A stretch of DNA of 13,369 nt from Myxococcota bacterium (GTDB taxonomy: Bacteria; Myxococcota; UBA4151): contig JAPKCE010000023.1 in assembly GCA_028823075.1 (NCBI GenBank), forward strand, positions 1 to 13,369. Reading direction: 5' to 3'. Positions 1 through 7,169 of this stretch are shown one piece after another. The number at the start of each line of letters is the position of its first letter. Position 1 is the stretch's first letter. The notes beneath the pieces are model-generated. The model was not told where the DNA came from. It was given only the letters and a program-made list of their open reading frames with translations, and made no database searches. The position numbers and the translations under genes were made by a program.

Positions 1-195
1 TCCTTAGCGGGGGGCATCGCCGAGGTCAACGGGTCGCCGCCGCAGTTTATCGCAGGCCTTGCCGGCATCAACATCATGACTAATGTGTCGTTGTGGTTAG
101 AGAAGCTGAATCTTAGGAAACCCCTTGAACCGTCGGGCTTGTGCGCTCTATGGGTGAAAGGTAGCCTAAGGGCTGCGAAAGGATGGTCGATTTGA
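1..195 (+). CDS. Possible 3' end of an unidentified upstream gene (partial)
   Basis: The first reading frame is open from base 1 to a TGA at 193-195, and its third codon positions are mostly G or C, as in the neighbouring genes. The translated tail has a hydrophobic stretch (FIAGLAGINIMTNVSLWL, about residues 16-33) followed by a basic tail, which would suit the end of a membrane protein. It would overlap the clpX start by 13 bases. I do not recognise the family. It is not the C-terminus of ClpP, the usual gene before clpX. The open frame could also be chance, since only 64 codons are visible. Confidence 0.3.
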   Translation, partial: SLAGGIAEVNGSPPQFIAGLAGINIMTNVSLWLEKLNLRKPLEPSGLCALWVKGSLRAAKGWSI

Positions 196-1418
196 GCCCC
201 AAAACGGAAAGCAAAGAGCTAACTTGCAGTTTCTGCGAAGCGCCTCAGAGCGACGTCAAACGCCTCATCGCCGGGCCGGGCGTGTACATTTGTGACCGCT
301 GTATTCACGACTGTTCGGGAATTATCGAGGACAGTGTGCGCGTTGAGCTGGTACCGCCCTCACCGCGCAGCATTAAAGCACATCTCGACAGTTATGTTAT
401 TGGCCAAGACCGCGCCAAAATCGCCTTGTCGGTGGGCGTTTACAACCATTACAAGCGCATCACCCAGGATCGTAACGCCGAGACCGAGATCGAAAAGTCG
501 AACATCATGATGGTCGGGCCGACCGGCACGGGTAAAACTTTATTGGTCCGCTCTTTAGCTCGTTTCCTCGATGTCCCCTACACCATCGCAGACGCGACCA
601 CCCTGACCGAAGCGGGCTACGTTGGGGAAGATGTAGAATCGATCATCTCCAACCTGCTGAACGCCGCCGAGGGTGATTCCGGGCTGGCTGAGCGCGGCAT
701 CGTTTACATCGATGAAATCGATAAAATAGCGAGGCGAGGCGGAAGCCAAGGCGAGTCGCGAGACGTTTCCGGCGAAGGCGTGCAACAAGGGCTGCTGAAA
801 CTGATCGAAGGGACGCGCGTTCAAGTAACCAACCGCGGGCGCTCCAATGCGCCCAGTGAAAATACGACCGTCGATACGACCAACATCTTATTTATTGTCG
901 GCGGTTCTTTTACCGGACTTGAGCAGATCATCGGCGCACGATTGGGCAAACGCTCCATTGGTTTTCGCTCGAAAGACCAAGGACCGGCTAGCGATCGCGA
1001 CTCGCTGACCGCCTTGTTGCGTCAACTTCAGTTGGTCGATGTCGTCAAGTTCGGGCTGATCCCCGAATTCGCCGGCAGAATCCCTATCCTGACCACCCTC
1101 GATGAGTTGAGCAAAGACGATCTGATCCACATTCTGACCCAGCCTAAAAACGCTTTGGTTCGCCAGTATAAGAAGCTGTTTCGCGCCAAAGGGGTTGAAC
1201 TGGACTTTACCGAAGACGCTCTCGAGCGCATCGCAGAGATTGCGGTCGACAGAAAAGGCGGCGCCCGCAGTTTGCGCAGTATCGTCGAATCGGCCTTGCT
1301 CGAGATCGAGTTTGAGGTGCCCTATAAAGTGGGCATCAAGAGCTGCACCGTCACCCGCGGCGTCGTCGACGGTGAAGGCGAGCCGCAGCTTGAATTTGAA
1401 GAGCGTAAGAGCGCCTAA
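183..1418 (+). CDS. clpX: ATP-dependent unfoldase ClpX
   Basis: AAA+ unfoldase that recognises tagged proteins, unfolds them and feeds them to the ClpP peptidase in the cytoplasm. At 411 residues it is near full family length. The N-terminal zinc-binding domain has C15, C18, C37 and C40. The AAA+ module has Walker A GPTGTGKT (112-119), the GYVG pore loop (145-148), Walker B IVYIDEID (173-180), the SGEGVQQ segment (196-202), the ClpP-docking IGF loop (259-261), an arginine-finger region EFAGR (295-299) and sensor-2 Arg362 in GGARSLRS. The ATG at 183 leaves the usual short leader before the zinc finger. AAGGG lies about 11 bases upstream, and an in-frame TTG at 192 is an alternative start. Oddity: the RKH pore-entrance loop is replaced by GRSNAPSE (about 219-226). 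No clpP, tig or lon is visible nearby, so this may be a second, specialised ClpX copy. Confidence 0.95.
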   Translation: MVDLSPKTESKELTCSFCEAPQSDVKRLIAGPGVYICDRCIHDCSGIIEDSVRVELVPPSPRSIKAHLDSYVIGQDRAKIALSVGVYNHYKRITQDRNAETEIEKSNIMMVGPTGTGKTLLVRSLARFLDVPYTIADATTLTEAGYVGEDVESIISNLLNAAEGDSGLAERGIVYIDEIDKIARRGGSQGESRDVSGEGVQQGLLKLIEGTRVQVTNRGRSNAPSENTTVDTTNILFIVGGSFTGLEQIIGARLGKRSIGFRSKDQGPASDRDSLTALLRQLQLVDVVKFGLIPEFAGRIPILTTLDELSKDDLIHILTQPKNALVRQYKKLFRAKGVELDFTEDALERIAEIAVDRKGGARSLRSIVESALLEIEFEVPYKVGIKSCTVTRGVVDGEGEPQLEFEERKSA

Positions 1419-1427
1419 GCTGCTCAA

Positions 1428-1451
1428 AGCGAGAGCGGATAATATCTCGCT
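1428..1451. terminator. Hairpin between convergent clpX and fabG, possible weak bidirectional terminator
   Basis: The 66-bp gap between the convergent stops holds an inverted repeat AGCGAGA (1428-1434) and TCTCGCT (1445-1451) with a 10-base loop. On the minus strand it is followed by a short TTT, and on the plus strand there is no clear T-run. The position fits transcription ending from both sides, but the stem is short and the T-tract is weak. Confidence 0.3.
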
Positions 1452-1484
1452 CGAAAATCAACACGAACCGAGTCAGGACCCAGC

Positions 1485-2216
1485 CTACATATCGAGGCCG
1501 CCGTTGACCTGAATGACTTGACCGGTGATGTAAGCGGCCGCGTCGCTGGCTAAAAAGGCGACGACCGCGGCGATTTCGTAAGGGCTTGCCATACGGCCCA
1601 AAGGAACCTGCGCTAAAATCTCCAAGCGCCGATCCTCAGGTAAACCCTGAGTCATATCGGTAGCTACAAACCCGGGAGCTACGCAGTTCACGGTGACGCC
1701 ACGACTGGCGAGTTCTTGTGCGTTGCTGCGCGTCAAGCCCTCGAGCCCCGCTTTCGCTGCGCAATAAGCGGCCTGGCCAGCGCTGCCACTGCGCGCCACC
1801 ACCGAACCGATGTTGATAATGCGGCCGGCACGCGCTTTAAGCATGGGCCTGGCAACTGCTTTGCTGGTCAAGAAGGCGCCGCGCAAGTTGGTACCGAGCA
1901 CGCGATCCCAATCCACCGCTTTAAAGCGCATGAGGAGACCGTCGATAGAGATGCCGGCGTTGTTAACCAGCACATCAATGCCACCATGCTCGGCGACGAT
2001 TCCTTTAACCGCGGCACTGACTTCAGCGTCCTCACCCACGTCAAAGCGCAAGGTCTCGCCGCTCGAACCGGTGCTTTGCACCTCGGCTAAGGTCTCGGCG
2101 GCCGCTTCCTCATTACCGGCATAATTGATAATGATATGGTGACCTGCCTTAGCAAGCTCAACGGCGATGGCGCGACCGATACCGCGGCTCGCTCCTGTAA
2201 CTAAAGCAACGCTCAT
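1485..2216 (-). CDS. fabG: 3-oxoacyl-[acyl-carrier-protein] reductase FabG
   Basis: NADPH-dependent reductase of the fatty-acid elongation cycle, turning 3-oxoacyl-ACP into 3-hydroxyacyl-ACP in the cytoplasm. The 243-residue protein is a classical short-chain dehydrogenase: TGASRGIG cofactor loop (7-14), NNAG (85-88), and the full Asn110, Ser138, Tyr151, Lys155 catalytic set, with YCAAK at 151-155. The C-terminus QVNGGLDM is typical of FabG. A longer open frame extends upstream, but that part lies inside fabD. The ATG at 2216-2214 overlaps the fabD TGA (ATGA), which decides the start and suggests translational coupling. It is the last gene of the minus-strand run. The acpP and fabF genes that often follow fabG are absent, and clpX lies convergently beyond. 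Confidence 0.96.
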   Translation of the reverse strand: MSVALVTGASRGIGRAIAVELAKAGHHIIINYAGNEEAAAETLAEVQSTGSSGETLRFDVGEDAEVSAAVKGIVAEHGGIDVLVNNAGISIDGLLMRFKAVDWDRVLGTNLRGAFLTSKAVARPMLKARAGRIINIGSVVARSGSAGQAAYCAAKAGLEGLTRSNAQELASRGVTVNCVAPGFVATDMTQGLPEDRRLEILAQVPLGRMASPYEIAAVVAFLASDAAAYITGQVIQVNGGLDM

Positions 2217-3148
2217 GATGAGGACTCCAAAAAAGCAGTGAGTTGATCGGCGTCGCCCAAGCTGATCGTGGGCAAGGCCTTGTCGATCCGCCGGACCATG
2301 CCGGCCAAAGCGCGACCCGGGCCGAGTTCGAGCAACTCGGTGGCGCCAGCGTCGCGCAAAGCACGGATGCAATCCACCCAGCGAACGGGCGCACAGACCT
2401 GCTCGACGAGCCGGTGGCGAATGTGCGTGCCTTGCGAATGCGCAAGGGCGTCGACGTTGCCGATGACCGGAAACTCAGGGTCGGATATTTTAACAGCCTG
2501 CAGTTCGGCATCAAGTCGTTTTTGCACCGGCGACATGAGCGCACAATGAAAGGGAGCCGAGACCGGCAGCAGTAAAACCCGACGGGCACCAGCTTCTTTT
2601 AAAACGGGTATAGCCGCTTCAACTGCCGCTGTATGCCCAGCGATAACTGTCTGGACCGGATCATTGAAATTAGCTGCGCAGACCAAGGCCTCGTCATTCG
2701 ACAACTGTTCACAAATCTCACTGACGCGCTGCGACTCCAAACCGATGACGGCGGCCATCGTGCCGAGCCCGGCCGGAACCGCTTCTTGCATGAAACGACC
2801 GCGTTGCTGAACAACGCGCAGCGCATCGCCAAACGACAGCGAGCCGGCGCAAACCAAGGCGCTGTATTCCCCGAGACTATGGCCAGCGACAGCTACCGGT
2901 TCGTCGACCCCGGCGCTCCTCAGAAGACGTAAAACGGCGACTGAATGAGCCAAAACTGCCGGCTGCGTATGGGTGGTTAATGTGAGCTTTTCGATGGGGC
3001 CTTCGGCCATTAACGAACTGAGATTAAAACCCAGAGCCTCATCCGCTTCGGCCAAGGTGTCGCGCACACCTGCAAAGCGCTCGGCCAAATCGGCCGCCAT
3101 GCCAACAAACTGAGCGCCTTGGCCCGGGAAAATCCATGCTCGGGTCAT
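2213..3148 (-). CDS. fabD: Malonyl-CoA:ACP transacylase FabD
   Basis: Transfers malonyl from malonyl-CoA to acyl carrier protein, supplying the extender unit to FabH and the elongating ketosynthases. The 311-residue length is normal. The N-terminal FPGQGAQ (7-13), the nucleophile elbow GHSLGEYSAL with Ser91, the substrate-binding Arg116 in QQRGRFMQ, and catalytic His201 in SAPFHCALM are all present. The GNVDA segment (about 231-235) matches the family's GNVTA-like turn. The start is 9 bp after the fabH stop, with GGAG overlapping that stop codon, and the 3' end overlaps fabG by 4 bp. The protein looks fully functional. Confidence 0.96.
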   Translation of the reverse strand: MTRAWIFPGQGAQFVGMAADLAERFAGVRDTLAEADEALGFNLSSLMAEGPIEKLTLTTHTQPAVLAHSVAVLRLLRSAGVDEPVAVAGHSLGEYSALVCAGSLSFGDALRVVQQRGRFMQEAVPAGLGTMAAVIGLESQRVSEICEQLSNDEALVCAANFNDPVQTVIAGHTAAVEAAIPVLKEAGARRVLLLPVSAPFHCALMSPVQKRLDAELQAVKISDPEFPVIGNVDALAHSQGTHIRHRLVEQVCAPVRWVDCIRALRDAGATELLELGPGRALAGMVRRIDKALPTISLGDADQLTAFLESSS

Positions 3149-3157
3149 GATCGGCTC

Positions 3158-4141
3158 CTATAAGGTGCAGGTGGCGCCGGACCAGACGATGCCGCCGCCA
3201 AGCGCTAAGAAAAGCAACTTATCACCGGCCTTGAGCCTGCCCGATTTACGCGCCTCATCGAGCGCTATGGGCAGACTGGCTGCCGAAGTATTGCCGTAGC
3301 GATCTAAGTTCACGAAAAGCTTCTCACTGGACATTCCGCAGCGCTTCAAACAGGCGTCGAGGATGCGCAAATTCGCCTGATGAGCAATCACATGGTCGAC
3401 GTCATCCGCTGTCCAACCTGCCGATTCGAGTGCCTCTTGTGCCACCGAAGCGAGGTTGCGCGTGGCATGCTTAAAAATCACATTGCCCGTCATATGCACC
3501 TTGTTCTTCTTCTGTTCGAGCAATTCAGGCGTGAGTTCGGTGCGGCTCCCCCCGGCAGGGATGCAAAGAGCCTCGGCAAGACTGCCATCACTATGCAGGT
3601 GGATGGGCCCGATGCCCTGCTCCGAACCCACCGGAGCTGCCCCTAAAATGGCGGCGCCAGCGCCGTCGCCAAAGAGAATACAGGTACCGCGATCTTGCCA
3701 ATTGACAATGGTGGTCAAAGCCTCTGCGCCGATCACTAAAGCGTAGTCGCACATACCAACTCGGATGGCGTTATCGGCCATCGCCATAGCGTGCATAAAG
3801 CCGGAACAGGCGGCTGACAGATCGAAGGCACAGCATTTTAGGCCCAGATCTCGGGCGACCAACACGGCCGTCGAGGGAAAAGGCATATCACCGCTGACCG
3901 TTCCGATGACGACCATGCCGATGTCGCTGGCTTCAATGCCAGCGTCGGCGATGGCTTTTAGCGCCGCGGCAAGGGCCAGGTCAGAGCAGGCCTGATCCGG
4001 CGCGACTTGGCGACGCTCGCGAATACCGGTGCGAGAGCTGATCCACTCATCGTTGGTATCGACGAGTTTTTCTAAGTCGTGATTGGTGATGACCCGTTCG
4101 GGGAGATAAGAACCGGTTCCAAGAATTCGGCTGCGTCGCAT
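3158..4141 (-). CDS. fabH: 3-oxoacyl-[ACP] synthase III FabH
   Basis: Condenses an acyl-CoA starter (usually acetyl-CoA) with malonyl-ACP to begin fatty-acid synthesis. The thiolase-fold protein has 327 residues. Catalytic triad: Cys112 in SAACSGF, His254 in IAHQANLRI and Asn284 in RYGNTSAAS. The C-terminal GGGIVWSGATCTL is close to the usual glycine-rich end. The frame is open for 14 more codons upstream, but the ATG at 4141-4139 has a good GGAG site 7 bases before it and matches the usual FabH N-terminus (RILGTGSYLP). It follows plsX by 64 bp, the largest gap in the minus-strand run, so an internal promoter there is possible. Confidence 0.96.
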   Translation of the reverse strand: MRRSRILGTGSYLPERVITNHDLEKLVDTNDEWISSRTGIRERRQVAPDQACSDLALAAALKAIADAGIEASDIGMVVIGTVSGDMPFPSTAVLVARDLGLKCCAFDLSAACSGFMHAMAMADNAIRVGMCDYALVIGAEALTTIVNWQDRGTCILFGDGAGAAILGAAPVGSEQGIGPIHLHSDGSLAEALCIPAGGSRTELTPELLEQKKNKVHMTGNVIFKHATRNLASVAQEALESAGWTADDVDHVIAHQANLRILDACLKRCGMSSEKLFVNLDRYGNTSAASLPIALDEARKSGRLKAGDKLLFLALGGGIVWSGATCTL

Positions 4142-4192
4142 AACGATGCTCCTAATTTCAAAATGGTCAGACCGCAGACGCATGCGCCTGGC

Positions 4193-4215
4193 AACTGCGC
4201 GTTGCTTACGCAGTT
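4193..4215 (-). other. Small hairpin spanning the plsX stop codon
   Basis: AACTGCG (4193-4199) and CGCAGTT (4209-4215) form a 7-bp stem with a 9-base loop that contains the plsX TAA (4206-4208). No T-run follows on the minus strand, so an ordinary terminator is unlikely. It may affect mRNA processing or stability between plsX and fabH, or be chance. Confidence 0.25.
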
Positions 4216-5213
4216 AAAGCGCTGATTGCGCCTTCGATTTGCACGCTTAGATCTTGGCTAGCGCATTGCGCGGCCACGCGGCAGGCTGAACGGATTGCCA
4301 AGGCATCGGAAGAGCCGTGGGCGATGATTGCAGGGGCATTCAAACCAAGTAATGGAGCGCCCCCGTATTGGCTCGGGTCCATAGTATCTTTGAGTGCCCC
4401 GAAGGCGCCACGAGCGAACAAGGCACCCACACGGGCCATTAGCGAACCCTTAATCTCAGCCTTCAACTGGCCTAAGATAAAGCGGCCGGTACCTTCGATG
4501 GTTTTGAGGGCCACATTGCCCGTGAAGCCATCGGTCACAATAACATCAAAAGCCTCAGAAAAAATGTCGCTGCCCTCACAATACCCTACGAAATTCAAAT
4601 TCGTTGAGTTCAGGAGTTCAAAGGTAGCCTGAGTTAGTTCGGTACCTTTCCCCTCCTCTTCGCCGTTGCAAAGCAAAGCGATGCGCGGGGTTTCGACGCC
4701 GTGAACGGCGCTCGAAAAGCAGCGAGCCATGAGCGCAAACTCGACGAGCATCTCGGCGCTGCATCTGGCGTTAGCGCCCGCGTCGAGCAGCAAGCGAGGG
4801 CCGCCTAGACCAGGTAAAGTGAGGCAAATGGCGGGGCGAGTGACGCCGCGAATACGACCTAAGTGGCGCAACGCCAAAGCCATTGTGGCACCACTGTTAC
4901 CGGCAGAAACTCCGGCGATGGCCTGACCATCTTTGACGGCGCGGAAGGTGCGCGCCATGGACGACTCGCTCTGACGCATCGCCTGCGCCGGCTTGGCATT
5001 CATCGCCACCAGGTCAGGACAATGGGTGATGGTCAGACGGTCTTTGGGGTAATCGACGCCCTTAAGCAGCGGCTCAAGAGCTTCCCGGCGGCCAAAAAGA
5101 GCAACACAGCGCGCATCAAGGCGCACCGCGTCCAAAGCGCCAGCAACGATAGGTTCCGGCGCATGATCACCGCCCATGGCATCCAGGGCAATGAAAGATT
5201 TTTCTAAGGTCAC
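4206..5213 (-). CDS. plsX: Acyl-ACP:phosphate acyltransferase PlsX
   Basis: Makes acyl-phosphate from acyl-ACP, the acyl donor for PlsY, and so links fatty-acid synthesis to phospholipid synthesis at the inner face of the membrane. The 335-residue length is normal. N-terminal ALDAMGGDHAPE (9-20), SAGNSGATMA (about 104-113), the middle LLLDAGAN segment and the C-terminal DGFTGNVALKTIEG and YGGAPLLGLN motifs are characteristic. The start is a GTG at 5213-5211, 31 bp after rpmF, with a GAGGA about 11 bases upstream. The rpmF-plsX-fabH-fabD-fabG order is the classic lipid cluster of Gram-negative bacteria. Confidence 0.96.
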   Translation of the reverse strand: MTLEKSFIALDAMGGDHAPEPIVAGALDAVRLDARCVALFGRREALEPLLKGVDYPKDRLTITHCPDLVAMNAKPAQAMRQSESSMARTFRAVKDGQAIAGVSAGNSGATMALALRHLGRIRGVTRPAICLTLPGLGGPRLLLDAGANARCSAEMLVEFALMARCFSSAVHGVETPRIALLCNGEEEGKGTELTQATFELLNSTNLNFVGYCEGSDIFSEAFDVIVTDGFTGNVALKTIEGTGRFILGQLKAEIKGSLMARVGALFARGAFGALKDTMDPSQYGGAPLLGLNAPAIIAHGSSDALAIRSACRVAAQCASQDLSVQIEGAISALTA

Positions 5214-5244
5214 AGTCGTCTCGTCCTCAAAAAGGACACAGCCT

Positions 5245-5457
5245 TTATTCGGCGGCGACTTCTTCTTCGACCACAGGCGCTTTGTTCAGGCCGAGGATCT
5301 GCTCGCCCTTATAGAAACCACAAGCGCGGCAGACGTGATGAGCGAGAACAGGCTCAGCGCAATTCTTGCAGATTGTTGACGCTACGGCCGAAAGCGCATC
5401 GTGCGAGCGACGCTTGCCGGAACGGGACTTCGATTGACGACGTTGAGGTACGGGCAT
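5245..5457 (-). CDS. rpmF: Large ribosomal subunit protein bL32
   Basis: Small basic protein of the 50S subunit. It has 70 residues with the diagnostic N-terminus MPVPQRRQSKSR, the SHDAL turn, and a four-cysteine zinc ribbon (C30, C33, C43, C46). The C-terminus carries an acidic VVEEEVAAE tail, slightly longer than in many bL32 proteins. The frame is open upstream, but the ATG at 5457-5455 gives the canonical N-terminus and follows the yceD TAG by one base (TAGCATG), implying tight coupling. Retention of all four cysteines marks it as the zinc-containing form. Confidence 0.96.
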   Translation of the reverse strand: MPVPQRRQSKSRSGKRRSHDALSAVASTICKNCAEPVLAHHVCRACGFYKGEQILGLNKAPVVEEEVAAE

Positions 5458-5458
5458 G

Positions 5459-5995
5459 CTACTCGCCTCCTGATAAAGATTCTCGTAATGCCTCAAGCCC
5501 AGCCCAGCGGGAATCCACTGGGGCTTTCAGGTCCGAAGCGGCGGCTTCTTTACATAGGTCATCCGAGCAACGCAAGGCCAGAGGGAGACCAAGTCGCCAC
5601 TCATCGCGCAGCCATTCGGACAAGTCGATAACCTTACCCTCATACACTTCTTCTTCCATCGCTTCGCTGTTCATCAAACAGCCGCGCAGGCCGTCGTCGT
5701 CGGTCAGGTCGTCGGTCAGGCTTTGCTCGCCGCCTTTGGGCACAAAGGTCGCCACCACTGCGGCTTGATGCACATGGTCTACGGGTGCTCCGCAACGGGC
5801 ACAGGGGGCGTACAAAGAAGCCGTAATTTGCCCCTTTAAACGCAAGGTTCCAGAGTCGAGTTGATGTTCTAACTTAAGCTCGCCGGTACCGCCTACGTTA
5901 AGGCCGCTTTTGCGGCTCCAACCGGTCAGCACCTGGCGTTCAAGCTCAAAACATTGCTCGCCGCTCTGAGGTATTTTTCTTAGGTCCAGCTGCAT
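5459..5995 (-). CDS. yceD: YceD family protein (DUF177), 23S rRNA accumulation protein
   Basis: DUF177 protein, 178 residues. In E. coli and plants, members are needed for normal 23S rRNA accumulation, and the gene almost always precedes rpmF, as here. Visible marks are the CARC pair (C65, C68), EEEVYEGKVIDLSEWLRDE (about 114-132), LPLALRC followed by DDLC (C143, C148), and the terminal DSRWAGLEAL. The usual CxxDCKGLC tail is partly lost (CSDDLCKEAA). A GGAG at 6005-6002 sits 6 bases before the ATG at 5995-5993, which favours that start over the TTG at 6001. A tandem 12-bp repeat gives LTDDLTDD at residues 93-100. Confidence 0.88.
   Translation of the reverse strand: MQLDLRKIPQSGEQCFELERQVLTGWSRKSGLNVGGTGELKLEHQLDSGTLRLKGQITASLYAPCARCGAPVDHVHQAAVVATFVPKGGEQSLTDDLTDDDGLRGCLMNSEAMEEEVYEGKVIDLSEWLRDEWRLGLPLALRCSDDLCKEAAASDLKAPVDSRWAGLEALRESLSGGE
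5696..5719 (-). repeat. Two-copy 12-bp tandem repeat in yceD
   Basis: GTCGTCGGTCAG occurs twice in direct succession (5696-5707 and 5708-5719, plus-strand reading). Because the unit is a multiple of three it keeps the frame and encodes LTDD twice in an acidic linker. It looks like a slippage duplication. Confidence 0.8.
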
Positions 5996-5997
5996 AC

Positions 5998-6402
5998 TCA
6001 ACTCCAGAAGTCGGGCGTGAACAACACCAAAACGGTCAATAACTCAAGCCTTCCCAACATCATCAAGCTCGAGAACATGAATTTACCGGCTGCTGAAACG
6101 TCGTTAAAGTTGCCGCTGGGACCCAAAACACCAACGCCCAGGCCAACATTAGCGAGCACCGAAAGCGAGGCGGAAAGGCTCTCAATCGGTGAAAACCCTT
6201 CGGCCGCCAGCCAAAGGCTGCCGAACATGGCGAACATGGCGAACATTAAGAACAGCACCCGAAAGCTGGCCACTCCGTCGATCAGCGTATAGTCGACGCG
6301 CTAGTCTGCGAGCCGTACAGGGCGTACACCGCGGGGGTGAACGAGGCGGTAGAATTCAGGCACCGCCAAGCGTAAACCCAGCGCTAAACGAATCACCTTC
6401 AC
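5998..6402 (-). pseudogene. trkH: TrkH potassium uptake subunit, C-terminal remnant with in-frame TAG
   Basis: TrkH is the membrane channel subunit of the Trk/Ktr potassium uptake system and has four pore repeats. Only the last is left. Reading from GTG at 6402-6400, the frame gives VKVIRLALGL, then YRLVHPRGVRPVRLAD, then TAG at 6303-6301, then RVDYTLIDGVASF and on to GPSGNFNDVSAAGKF and GRLELLTVLVLFTPDFWS before TGA at 6000-5998. This aligns without a gap across the stop with what I recall of E. coli TrkH (KVIRF, KRLVHP, GRLEVFTLLVLFTPTFW), so the TAG replaces one residue. The selectivity-filter region reads NVGLGVG. Everything upstream of the GIKVIR segment, roughly three quarters of the protein, is missing. 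The GTG overlaps the stop of the gene before it (GTGA). This is most simply a decaying deletion remnant. A readthrough product or two small peptides cannot be excluded. Confidence 0.8.
6223..6246 (-). repeat. 9-bp tandem repeat in the trkH remnant
   Basis: GAACATGGC is repeated 2.7 times (6223-6231, 6232-6240, 6241-6246). On the coding strand it encodes MFAMFAMF inside a transmembrane helix. Compared with E. coli TrkH as I recall it, this helix region is about three residues longer, which is what one extra repeat unit would add. Confidence 0.75.
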
Positions 6403-7169
6403 GGCATCTTCTCGGCGTCAAAATTGCGCAGCGCTACGCGGCAAATTCGCTGAATTAAAACTGCCGCCAAAGGGCGCGGCTGCACGCCATCATCGGCCCA
6501 CGCCAAGGCCAACACAACAGCCGACGTCAAGGGCAGCAACACCACCAGGGGCGGTCTACCGAGCAACTCTTCGTAGGCTTCACCACAAGGCGCAAAAATA
6601 TCGATCGTGCCGCGCTGTAAGGCTGTGTCGAGGCGCGCTGTGTTTCCTAGCAGGGCGCCGGAAGGACCTATCCACGAAGCGGATGAATCCGCATGCAGCA
6701 TGACGCTGCGTTGATATAAGCCGCTCAAGGCTTGAACGCTTGCATCGAGCACTTCGGAAGGTGTTCCCGCCTGAATCAAGGCCGAAGTCAGCATCTCCAA
6801 CGCGTCCAAAGAGGCAATTGTTGTCGGCGCTTTTAGATCGTGTTCCGGCCGCTCGTTGAAACTCGCCTTTGAATAATCTTGAAGACCTTGAGCCAAGCTT
6901 GCGGCGCTCATCCAGCGCAGTTGCACCTGGCCGCCGGGAAAGCGTTCGCGACGCAGCACCAGGCCTTCAAGGGAACAGAGCATGGTCAATTCCTGAAGAA
7001 GGTCATGGTCGCTTCCAGGCGTTCGTTCGGCGCCGAGCAAGGGACCAACGCGGCCATCAACGACCAACATATCCCAACGGTCTTCACCGAGAACAAGCAG
7101 CAAACGATGAGAACCGCCGCAGATCGCCAGGGCTAGTAACTCCTGGACCAACTGCTTCTGTACACTCAT
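6399..7169 (-). CDS. Uncharacterised protein with a GAF-like C-terminal half
   Basis: This 256-residue protein is not recognised with confidence. The N-terminal half (1-100) alternates short hydrophobic strands and turns (HRLLLVLGEDRWDMLVVDGR, 21-40). After a linker around 105-120 comes a helix (ALEMLTSALIQAG) and then SEVLDASVQALSGLYQRSVMLHAD (138-161). Near the end, PLVVLLPLTSAVVLALAWADDG (207-228) resembles the closing strands of GAF-type domains, but no ligand-binding residues can be named. It has no signal peptide or clear membrane helix. The ATG overlaps the stop of the preceding gene (ATGA), and its own stop overlaps the GTG of the trkH remnant. Its C-terminus may have been altered by the deletion that removed most of trkH. 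Confidence 0.75.
   Translation of the reverse strand: MSVQKQLVQELLALAICGGSHRLLLVLGEDRWDMLVVDGRVGPLLGAERTPGSDHDLLQELTMLCSLEGLVLRRERFPGGQVQLRWMSAASLAQGLQDYSKASFNERPEHDLKAPTTIASLDALEMLTSALIQAGTPSEVLDASVQALSGLYQRSVMLHADSSASWIGPSGALLGNTARLDTALQRGTIDIFAPCGEAYEELLGRPPLVVLLPLTSAVVLALAWADDGVQPRPLAAVLIQRICRVALRNFDAEKMP

Noticed and set aside
1..182. Possible PAAR-like or ClpP C-terminal sequence before clpX
   Set aside because: The glycine pattern only loosely resembles PAAR repeats, and no ClpP catalytic or C-terminal motif is present in any frame.
888..1427. Long minus-strand open frame of 179 codons inside clpX
   Set aside because: It is antisense to a complete, motif-rich clpX and its translation shows no family resemblance.
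6017..6292. 91-codon plus-strand open frame opposite the trkH remnant
   Set aside because: The minus strand clearly encodes TrkH C-terminal motifs in this interval, so the plus-strand frame is a shadow.
6301..6303. Pyrrolysine or another recoded amber codon
   Set aside because: Nothing in the window suggests amber recoding machinery, and other genes here (ribH's neighbour PEGA gene, fabG, fabH, yceD, pgsA) end at TAG as an ordinary stop.
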